Below are positions 4,827 through 10,961 of a DNA stretch of 14,626 bases, piece by piece (the stretch's first letter is position 1; every line of letters begins with the position of its first letter). The notes under the pieces were generated by a model, which saw only the letters and a program-made list of their open reading frames with translations, was not told the DNA's origin and searched no databases. Source of the stretch: an uncultured Sutterella sp. (GTDB taxonomy: Bacteria > Pseudomonadota > Gammaproteobacteria > Burkholderiales > Burkholderiaceae_F). Where the stretch lies: assembly GCA_900754475.1 (NCBI GenBank), contig CAAECY010000112.1, positions 1-14,626 on the forward strand, given 5' to 3'. A program made the position numbers and the translations under genes.

Positions 4827-6324
4827 TTCGACCGAGAATTCCGCCGGATCGAACCCCCTTGCGGGTTCGGGAGCGACCGCGGGCTCCTTCACCGACCGCC
4901 TTCGCGGTCTCGCGGCGGGCGTCGCCCGCTTCGGGAAAGGCACCGACGCGTCGGGTACGGGCACGAATCCACCCCTTTCGAACGCCGAACTTCGCACCCG
5001 TCAAAAGCGCCTCGGGGCCGTGACGGTGCTCGCGTTGACCCTCGTTTCGATCGGGGCCATTTCGAGCGTCGACTCGCCCGAACCCCTGACGCGCCGCGAA
5101 CCCGAAGAAACGACGAAGGTGGACCTCACCTTGGCGCCCGACCGCACGCAGCGCGAACGGTACTTTCTCGCCTTCGAAAAAGACTTTTCGAAGCTCGAAA
5201 GCGAAGTGAGCCGCTTGAAAAAAGAAGCCGAGGAGCGCGCACGGCACGACGCAGCCGAAGCGAAGGCCTTGCGAAGCGAAAACGCCACGCTCAAAGAAGA
5301 CCTCGATCGTTTGAACGAAGAGCTCGTCGCTGCCAAAAACAATGCGGCCGCAACCGAGCGGACGCTCACGGACCTGCGCGAACGGGTCGAAAACGGTACC
5401 GCGGACGATGCCCGACGTCGTCTTGCGAACGGTGCCGTAGGCGCCTTCGGCACCGAATCCCTTCCTCCCGACGCGCGCTTTGCGGGCTCGGGCGGGGTGA
5501 GGACGGGCCTTCCGCCCACGGTCGGAAGTTCCGGCAACGCGGACGGCACCCAAGCCACTCGCTCCGGACTTTCGATCCTTCGCATGCCCGAACCCGTCAA
5601 AGACGAAAAGCGCACCGTGGCCGCCGCCCCTGCGGCTCCCGCACCGTTCGTCGAGCGCGATTCGCCCATTGCCCTCAACCGTGCGGCGGGAAGAACCGTG
5701 GAAACGTACCTGCCGCCCGGCACCTTCACGACGGGGACGCTTCTTACGGGCGGGCTCGTCGCAACGGGAGGCGGCAACGAAGGTCGCCCCATGCCCGTGC
5801 TTCTTCAAGTGGAGGACACGGCCTTTTTGCCCAACAACTGGCGTAGCGACGTCAAAGACTGCCGCGTGACGGGGTCCGCTTCGGGGGACCTCTCGACCGA
5901 ACGCGTTCAGGTGAGGCTCGACCGTCTCTCCTGCGCGGGCCCGAACGGCGAAGCCCTCGACGTGCGGGTCTACGGCTACGCCGTGGGTGCGGACGGACGC
6001 GTGGGCGTCAAAGGAAAGCTCGTCACGAAGAGCGGCCAGGCGATCGCGAACGCCTTGAAGCTCTCGCTCCTTTCGGGGTTCGGGAAGGCCGTGTCGCTTT
6101 CCGCCGAAGAAGTGCAGACGTCGATCACGGGCACGCAAACCCACACGTACGAGAACGCCTGGAAGGCGGGGCTCGGGCAGGGGCTCTCGGGCGGCATGGA
6201 CCGGCTCGTCGCCTACTACCTGAAGTTGGCCGACAAGGTGATGCCGGTCTTGGAAATGAACCCCGGCCAGCGCGTCGACATCGTCTTCAGCCAGGGGGTG
6301 CATCTGGCGGCGGATCCGCGGTGA
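4819..6324 (+). CDS. traB: TraB, VirB10-like envelope-spanning T4SS scaffold
   Basis: TraB is the VirB10/TrbI-family protein anchored in the inner membrane that spans the periplasm and joins the outer-membrane pore with TraK and TraV. The product is 501 residues (F TraB is 475). In order: a Gly/Ser/Thr-rich cytoplasmic tail (1-60), one membrane helix (about 64-84), a charged coiled coil (about 118-192), a Gly/Pro/Ala linker, and the conserved C-terminal barrel domain from about 290 (ETYLPPGTFTTGTLLTGG, 295-312). Family-typical stretches are the LPNNWRSDVKDCRVTG segment (337-352), GADGRVGVKGKLV (390-402) and MDRLVAYYLKLADKVMPVLE (460-479). The frame is open upstream to 4522, but the ATG at 4819 overlaps the traK stop (ATGACTGA) and gives the expected N-terminus. 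It is the last gene of the first transfer block, and a hairpin cluster follows. Confidence 0.94.
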   Translation: MTDSTENSAGSNPLAGSGATAGSFTDRLRGLAAGVARFGKGTDASGTGTNPPLSNAELRTRQKRLGAVTVLALTLVSIGAISSVDSPEPLTRREPEETTKVDLTLAPDRTQRERYFLAFEKDFSKLESEVSRLKKEAEERARHDAAEAKALRSENATLKEDLDRLNEELVAAKNNAAATERTLTDLRERVENGTADDARRRLANGAVGAFGTESLPPDARFAGSGGVRTGLPPTVGSSGNADGTQATRSGLSILRMPEPVKDEKRTVAAAPAAPAPFVERDSPIALNRAAGRTVETYLPPGTFTTGTLLTGGLVATGGGNEGRPMPVLLQVEDTAFLPNNWRSDVKDCRVTGSASGDLSTERVQVRLDRLSCAGPNGEALDVRVYGYAVGADGRVGVKGKLVTKSGQAIANALKLSLLSGFGKAVSLSAEEVQTSITGTQTHTYENAWKAGLGQGLSGGMDRLVAYYLKLADKVMPVLEMNPGQRVDIVFSQGVHLAADPR

Positions 6325-6368
6325 GGGCCCGATGAGCAGCTTGAAGAGGACTCAACGAGGGCTCAAAG

Positions 6369-6477
6369 AGGCCCCGAGGGGCCCCCGGAGGTCTCGAAGA
6401 GGTCACAAAGGGGCCTCCGGGGGGTCTCAAGGGGCCGATCCGGAGCTTGGAGATCGGAAATTCTCCCAGGAATTTCC
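6369..6477 (+). other. Cluster of three hairpins after traB
   Basis: Within 110 bp, three inverted repeats occur: CCCCCGGAGG (6382-6391) with CCTCCGGGGG (6414-6423); CCGATC (6435-6440) with GATCGG (6452-6457); and GGAAATTC (6456-6463) with GAATTTCC (6470-6477), loop 6 nt. The second and third overlap and would exclude each other. None is followed by an immediate T run; a T6 tract comes at about 6496-6501. The cluster looks like a transcript 3' end or processing region closing the traA-to-traB block. The first part has an imperfect direct copy at 6652-6673. Confidence 0.5.
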
Positions 6478-6499
6478 CTTGCGGACAAACCCTACTTTT

Positions 6500-6529
6500 T
6501 TGATACCAATCAATACCATAACTCTTAAT
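6500..6529 (+). promoter_or_regulatory. Candidate sigma70-type promoter
   Basis: TTGATA (6500-6505, five of six consensus bases) and CTTAAT (6524-6529, four of six) are separated by 18 bp in an AT-rich island. A transcript starting near 6536 would have a leader of about 20 nt before the ATG at 6556. This is the best promoter-like sequence in the tra strand of the window. Confidence 0.4.
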
Positions 6530-6555
6530 AAGTACCTCAAAAGTGAGAGTTTTTC

Positions 6556-7572
6556 ATGAATGCTCATCACACTTTTTTACATTCAACCTCCCAAACGTCC
6601 CTTCGCGGGGCCGTTTACATCCTGTCGACCCCCCTTCCGGGGGCGGTTTCGGGCCCCGACGGGGCTCCGGAGGGGCTCCCCGGGGCGGCCGTCGCGCAAC
6701 GCGCGGGGACGCTCCCTGCGGCAGCCGACGGGTCGGTCGGGGGCTCGAACGGACCTCGAAACACCCTCTCGACGATGTCGCTCGAATACCTCCGAGATTG
6801 CTTCGAACTGTCAACTTTTGAAGGACTCTCGACCCCGAATGTTTTCGAATCCGACCGAATGATTGCCTATTACGGACTTTCGCTCAATTCGAATGGGGTG
6901 TCTCACACGTCCTACGGTATTTCTCCGACGATTCATCTTGGCATAGGTAGGAATGCGTCTACGAAAAGAGTTCGTCCGACGGAGAAACACCTCGTTGAGG
7001 GTCGGTTCGCCCCTATTCGACACGCATATTCGCCTGTGTTTTCGGTTCCCCGGGAAGCCGCCGGTGAATCCTCCGCGACGGGGTTTTCGAACACTTCTGA
7101 ATTCGTTGTTCGGCTAGCCGAGACGCTCGAATCAACCGCTCTCCCGACGAAATTCGGTTCCTTTCTGAAGGTCTCCCGATTCGCTCTCGAAGTCCTCCGT
7201 GACGAGGCCCTCGCCCTCGGTTTTCCGGCCGCCGCCCGGGAGGCAAGTGCTGTCGCGCACGCGGCCTCGCAAATCCACGAGCAAGTCAACGCGCAAGCCG
7301 AGAGCGTCGGCGCCCTCGGCAAACCTTTCGAAACTTTTCAAGGCATTTCACATTGTTACGTAGGGCACACCGCGCGCATTTCCCCGCACGAGGACATGGC
7401 GTACGACCGTCGACGCGGGACCTTGAGCGCGCCGGCAGCCCCTTCGGTCGAGCGCGAAGCTGCGAACTCCGAACTCGAATCCGAAACCCATCCGCAAGCG
7501 AATGAACCGCAACTCCCTTTCCCTTGCGAATGTGTTTCGACAATTCGAAATGCTCTTCTTTCTCGTCACTGA
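6556..7572 (+). CDS. Hypothetical protein, 338 aa, compositionally foreign
   Basis: I do not recognise a family. The frame runs 338 codons from an ATG with a promoter-like sequence and a weak GAGAG ribosome binding site about 6 nt upstream. Third-position G/C is visibly lower than in the tra genes, most clearly in codons about 75-160. Residues about 20-72 are Gly/Ala/Pro-rich and coincide with GC-rich palindromic DNA resembling that after traB, so they may be an insertion or not be translated; ATG at 6775 (MSLEYLRDCFE) is an alternative start giving 265 residues. Residues about 180-275 look helical (for example RFALEVLRDEALALGFPAAAREA). No signal peptide or membrane segment is evident. The gene sits where F carries traP/trbD/trbG but resembles none of them. 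It could be a cargo gene or a decaying remnant. Confidence 0.45.
   Translation: MNAHHTFLHSTSQTSLRGAVYILSTPLPGAVSGPDGAPEGLPGAAVAQRAGTLPAAADGSVGGSNGPRNTLSTMSLEYLRDCFELSTFEGLSTPNVFESDRMIAYYGLSLNSNGVSHTSYGISPTIHLGIGRNASTKRVRPTEKHLVEGRFAPIRHAYSPVFSVPREAAGESSATGFSNTSEFVVRLAETLESTALPTKFGSFLKVSRFALEVLRDEALALGFPAAAREASAVAHAASQIHEQVNAQAESVGALGKPFETFQGISHCYVGHTARISPHEDMAYDRRRGTLSAPAAPSVEREAANSELESETHPQANEPQLPFPCECVSTIRNALLSRH
6652..6673. repeat. GC-rich palindromic repeat, imperfect copy of 6370-6391
   Basis: This 22-nt stretch matches 6370-6391 except for a one-base shift and one substitution; both share GGCCCCGA at the left and CCGGAGG at the right. Each is internally palindromic. Two such copies about 280 bp apart, one outside and one inside a frame, suggest a small dispersed palindromic element, but two copies are too few to be sure. 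Confidence 0.35.
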
Positions 7573-8630
7573 AACGACTCCGAAAGAAGATTCGAAAGAA
7601 CGAAATAAAAAATCGATTGGAAATTCAAAAATGCTCATCGAAACGACTCTCTTCGAAATCGGCCGTCGAATTCCTAAACGCACCGTTGATGGGCGTCGTC
7701 ATTCTTCGTGCTCGAATTCCTCGATGTAATTCTTTTGAAATTTCTTTGACATTATTTTGTAATTCGAAAAACCGAATCTTTTCCCCAAATGATGCCGTCG
7801 ACATTCCTTCCCAATAGCCCTCTGAAAGATCGATCCGAGAGTGCAAATTCGGATTGCCCGTACCTCACGACGAAGGGGTCCTCCGTCGGTCGAGCGGAGC
7901 TCGTCCTCGCGCATGCGGAGGGGGTCGCGCGAATACCACATCCGAGAGAATTTTGCAAAGGGTTGTACCCAACCGCTCGGTCGGTTTCGAGAATCCCGAC
8001 GTCCGTTTCCGCCCTTGATGCAGCCCGAAACGGGCGTTGGCAAGAATCTCGAACCGGGCGTATAGTTCGACTCCGCTGTCGGACAATCGGGCTAGGGCTC
8101 GACTCTCTTGCCATTCGGAGAACGCATACGCGGTCGACACGCACCCCTTTCGGGAGCCCCCTTCGGAATACCGGGGAGCCCCTTCGAATTCGATGCGCGA
8201 TCGATTTGATATGCGAGCTTGGAAGGTTCGAGATCGAGCCTCACCCGATGGATTTTCGAGGATCGTCGGGAGCCGTCAAAGACGATCGCCAAGGCATCGA
8301 TTGCATCGTTGCCGAGGTCGTCGCAGGCCTCCCCGCGAGCCTCGTTTCAGGATCCTCGTTCCGCGCGGAGCAACGCGCCGAGATTCGATTTCGTCAACTC
8401 TCGGACCTCGGCAATACCCCGTCGGCATTCCGACGCGATACCGCCGAGGAGCCGTCACGGTACCGTCACGGTACCGTCAAGGTACCGCTAAAACGCCCCG
8501 CAGGACGCCGTCCGACATGCAAATGGTCGGGCTGAAAGAGCGCCCGGCATCCGCCCGAGATACCTCGGAAGATGCCTCGTCGAACCCCTCAACCCTGGTT
8601 GAAATTTTCATTTTTTCCCTTCCGACGACC
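7573..8630. other. About 1 kb without a convincing gene
   Basis: Several open frames cross this stretch on both strands, but none has a clear start signal, codon bias like the tra genes, or recognisable motifs. The first 230 bp (7573-7800) are AT-rich, with repeated CGAATTC-type words such as TCGAATTCCT near 7666 and 7713. The remainder is GC-rich but compositionally unlike the coding blocks. It contains a GCCCG-AAA-CGGGC hairpin (8023-8035), a CGTCGG-CATT-CCGACG hairpin (8420-8435) and an 11-bp tandem array (8452-8487). It may be decayed coding DNA, a regulatory RNA region or recombination-derived filler. Confidence 0.5.
8452..8487. repeat. 11-bp tandem array centred on GGTACC
   Basis: Two exact CCGTCACGGTA units (8452-8473) are followed by CCGTCAAGGTA (8474-8484) and a partial fourth CCG. 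Each junction creates GGTACC, inside the longer palindrome ACGGTACCGT at the first two junctions. The 11-bp spacing is close to one DNA helical turn, so bound proteins would line up on one face. A CGTCGG/CCGACG hairpin lies 16 bp upstream. It is too short and lacks spacers to be a CRISPR array. Confidence 0.75.
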
Positions 8631-9632
8631 ATGCTGGAAGCTAAAAAAATTATTTGCCTGCTCGAGCAAGCTTTCAAAACGACTGCCGACCCCGAACCCA
8701 CGACGTCGCTCCGGACGTCGCCCAAGACCGACAATCACAGCGACGCGACGTACGAGACGCCCGTCGACCCCGCGCCCTTCGGGTCGAACGACGCGCCCGT
8801 CCCTGAAACGCCGCCGAAGAGCAAGCACCGAAAGCAAAAACAAAAGCGTGAGGTCCCGCCGAACCTCTCGACGAAGCGCGCTCTCGACCCCGAAGCGCTG
8901 TTCCTGGCGACGACGAAGCGCTTTGCGACGCTCACGCCCGAGGAGATCAACGGGCTTCCGAAAGACCTCCGCCCCGGGCACGAACCGCACTTCACCGAAG
9001 CGGGCACGCTCGTGCGGCACCTCCCGCGTCGGGTTCGTCAGTCGCTTCTCAAGCAGCTCGGAGCGTACTGCTCGGAACTCGTTCGCCCCTGTTTCGACAC
9101 GAAGTCCACCGAGAGCGGCCAGCCCGTCGAACCGAGCTATTGCTTGACCATCCGCACCGATGAGGAGAGCTACGTCTTTCACGCCGGTGTCGAAAACGGT
9201 TGCTTTCGTGTCCACGAGTTCGTTCGCGCCGAGCTCCCGGTGTGGCTCTTGAAAAAGTTCCTGCGCGGGCAGCGGCCGCTCTTTCGTCACCTGACGGCCT
9301 TCTTCGGTCGTACGCCCGAAGAGCGCCGGGCTTTGCTCGACATCGTCGAAGCCCAGAAGCTTCACGGCGACCAGATGGTGTCGGTGCCCGTGCATCTGGA
9401 GCAGAAGGTTCGCGCTCCGCGCACGACCTCGCAGCTTCGCAACGAGGTTCACCACCACCGCACGCTCCTTGCGGCCATCGACCTTGAGCTCGAACTCTTT
9501 CTCGGTCGCGAGCCCGACTCGAAGCACGACCGCACGGCGATCGACCTCTTCGACAACCTCTCGACCGCGAAGCCCAAGTCGGACAAGGGCTACGTGACCG
9601 CGTTCGCGAAGAAAGAGGATTCCGACAAATGA
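8631..9632 (+). CDS. Hypothetical protein, 333 aa, coupled to traV
   Basis: I do not recognise a family. The start at 8631 (MLEAKKIICLLEQAF) is chosen because tra-like codon usage begins about here and the upstream extension to 8037 reads as non-coding; no Shine-Dalgarno is seen (context GACCATG after a T/C-rich tract). Residues 17-80 are a Pro/Thr/Ser/Asp-rich linker ending in a basic patch KSKHRKQKQKR (63-73). From about 84 the sequence looks globular: AGTLVRHLPRRVRQSLLKQL (124-143), then mixed strand/helix SYCLTIRTDEESYVFHAGVE (169-188). There is no signal peptide or membrane segment, so it is probably cytoplasmic. Its stop overlaps the traV ATG (ATGA at 9629-9632), which implies joint translation and a role in transfer. 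F has small accessory genes at this site, but nothing of this size or sequence. Confidence 0.82.
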   Translation: MLEAKKIICLLEQAFKTTADPEPTTSLRTSPKTDNHSDATYETPVDPAPFGSNDAPVPETPPKSKHRKQKQKREVPPNLSTKRALDPEALFLATTKRFATLTPEEINGLPKDLRPGHEPHFTEAGTLVRHLPRRVRQSLLKQLGAYCSELVRPCFDTKSTESGQPVEPSYCLTIRTDEESYVFHAGVENGCFRVHEFVRAELPVWLLKKFLRGQRPLFRHLTAFFGRTPEERRALLDIVEAQKLHGDQMVSVPVHLEQKVRAPRTTSQLRNEVHHHRTLLAAIDLELELFLGREPDSKHDRTAIDLFDNLSTAKPKSDKGYVTAFAKKEDSDK

Positions 9633-10735
9633 CCGCCGCCCTCAAAAACCGCGTGCGACCCGCCGTAGGCTCCCTCGCGCTCGGCTCGACCCTCGTCCTT
9701 TCGGGTTGCGTCACCGACCTCACGGGGATCGGTGCGGGATCGGACTTTGCCTGTCCGATGGATGACGGGACGCTTTGCGCCTCCATGGCGGACATCTCGC
9801 AGATGAGCCGCCGCGGAGAGCTCCCTTGGGAGCAGCGGCGCGAGGCCGCTCGGGCGCGTGCCGAAGCCGAAGGGCTCGACGCCGCGAACGCTTCGGGTGG
9901 CTCGACCGCCCAGGGCGATTCGACCGACTCGACCTCCGACCAAGCGTCCCCTGACGAGCAACCCGCTCGCGTCAAGGGCGTCGCCAACGCCGTGAGCGCT
10001 GCCGACTCGACTGAATCCTCGGACAACGCTTCGGGCCATTCGACCTCGTCCGCCAAGGCCGCTCCCGCGAAGGGGGCGTCGGCGGCCGAAGCCGTCGCCT
10101 CCGCCGAAGCCGCCGAAGCGCCTGAAGCCGAACTTCGTCCCGGCTTCCGCCCGAACCGCCCGCTTCCCGCGCGCATGACGGAATCCTGGGGTCGTTCCCC
10201 CTTGACCGCCTGGGCCACACCCGAGCGTACGCCCGAGCGGCTCGTTCGGATTTTCGTCGCCCCTTGGACCGATCGGGACGGGGATCTGCACGACGCGCAC
10301 TACGTGTACGCGGCCGTGACGCCGCCCGAGTGGAATACCGCCCGGAGACGCCGTCCCGACGGACGGGCCGTGGTGAAGCTTCCGTTCGAACTCAATCGCC
10401 CGGCCCGCACCGACCGCTCCCGCGAGGTCGAAAACCTCGATGCGGCTTACGGATCGTTCGGGACGTTCGGCGAGTTCGATGCCGTCCGCGTCGACGACGT
10501 GAAGGACCCCTTCGGGTACCCGGCGGATTCGGCTTCGGAAACGGATGCCAACCGCTCGGGCGCCGAACGGCTCCGAGTCGATCGGGCCCGACAGATGTCC
10601 GCGGCCCGAAAGTTGGCCGCCCCGGCGGCCGCGTTCGGCGTAGCGGACTCCCCGGATGCGTCGGATGCGACGGACACCTCGGGAGCCGCAACTCCCGAAG
10701 CATCTGAACCGCCTCGGAAGCCCGACGCCTCGTAA
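9629..10735 (+). CDS. traV: TraV, outer-membrane lipoprotein of the T4SS core
   Basis: TraV is the VirB7-like lipoprotein that anchors the TraK/TraB core to the outer membrane. The signal peptide ends in a lipobox LVLSGC with lipidated Cys at residue 27. The mature N-terminus carries the TraV signature GIGAGSDFACPMDDGTLC (33-50), with cysteines 42 and 50. The second conserved block, RLVRIFVAPWTDRDGDLHDAHYVYAAV (204-230), is the TraV C-terminal motif. The 368-residue product is about twice F TraV (171). The excess is an Ala/Ser/Glu/Asp-rich linker between the two blocks (about 66-168) and a long low-complexity tail (about 295-368). The ATG at 9629 overlaps the stop of the preceding unknown gene. 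F carries traR between traV and traC; here there is only a spacer with a strong hairpin. Confidence 0.92.
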   Translation: MTAALKNRVRPAVGSLALGSTLVLSGCVTDLTGIGAGSDFACPMDDGTLCASMADISQMSRRGELPWEQRREAARARAEAEGLDAANASGGSTAQGDSTDSTSDQASPDEQPARVKGVANAVSAADSTESSDNASGHSTSSAKAAPAKGASAAEAVASAEAAEAPEAELRPGFRPNRPLPARMTESWGRSPLTAWATPERTPERLVRIFVAPWTDRDGDLHDAHYVYAAVTPPEWNTARRRRPDGRAVVKLPFELNRPARTDRSREVENLDAAYGSFGTFGEFDAVRVDDVKDPFGYPADSASETDANRSGAERLRVDRARQMSAARKLAAPAAAFGVADSPDASDATDTSGAATPEASEPPRKPDAS

Positions 10736-10961
10736 CCCGTAAGACCGCATAAGGCGACCACCTCGCCTTCAACCGTTTTCTTCCTCCGCCCGGGGGGTGC
10801 GCTCCCCGCCGCTTTATGTCCTTGCAAGCCTCGCGGCGGGACCCCCGGGCGGAAGGAAGAAAGCCTTTCGAATTTCACAAGAACCCACAACCCTCAATCC
10901 TCACAACCCACGAGCACCACTCAGCCCCCGGAGCGCTCACGCCCTCGGGGTCGGAAACGCC
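10736..10961 (+). other. traV-traC spacer
   Basis: No gene is seen. The traC frame is open through most of it, but this part is hairpin DNA (10777-10862) followed by an A/C-rich, G-poor stretch (about 10866-10925) that would be unstructured RNA. No Shine-Dalgarno precedes traC, so the G-poor leader may be the ribosome-binding platform (inference). Confidence 0.4.
10777..10862 (+). other. Very long hairpin between traV and traC
   Basis: TTTCTTCCT (10777-10785) plus CCGCCCGGGGG (10786-10796) pair with CCCCCGGGCGG (10842-10852) and AGGAAGAAA (10854-10862), leaving one bulged A at 10853: 20 base pairs in all. Inside, CCCGCCGC (10805-10812) pairs with GCGGCGGG (10833-10840), closing a 20-nt loop. 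No T run follows. This is the longest inverted repeat seen in the window. Confidence 0.7.

Noticed and set aside
3861..4997. 378-codon minus-strand frame opposite traK
   Set aside because: Antisense of traK and the traB start, Gly/Arg/Phe-rich without motifs or start signal.
4813..6303. 496-codon minus-strand frame opposite traB
   Set aside because: It mirrors the traB codon pattern almost end to end, the usual artefact of strong third-position G/C bias.
7699..8144. Overlapping minus-strand frames, and a faint resemblance of this strand to 7330-7430
   Set aside because: The frames have no start signals, and the resemblance is patchy and cannot be separated from chance by eye. An alignment with shuffled controls would decide.
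8452..8487. CRISPR array
   Set aside because: Units are 11 bp, contiguous and without spacers; no cas genes are nearby.
7789..8535. 248-codon plus-strand frame in the gene-poor stretch
   Set aside because: No ribosome binding site, no codon bias like the neighbours, Arg/Ser-rich product, and it runs through the 11-bp array. A decayed gene cannot be excluded.
8037..8630. N-terminal extension of the 333-residue gene
   Set aside because: Arg/Pro/Ser-rich translation, runs through the tandem array, and composition changes to coding style only near 8631.
9590..10750. 386-codon minus-strand frame opposite traV
   Set aside because: Shadow of traV; Gly/Arg-rich without motifs, while traV has a lipobox and two family signatures.
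10777..10862. Intrinsic terminator after traV
   Set aside because: The stem is strong, but the following bases are GCCTTTCG with no T run, so ordinary Rho-independent termination on the plus strand is unlikely.
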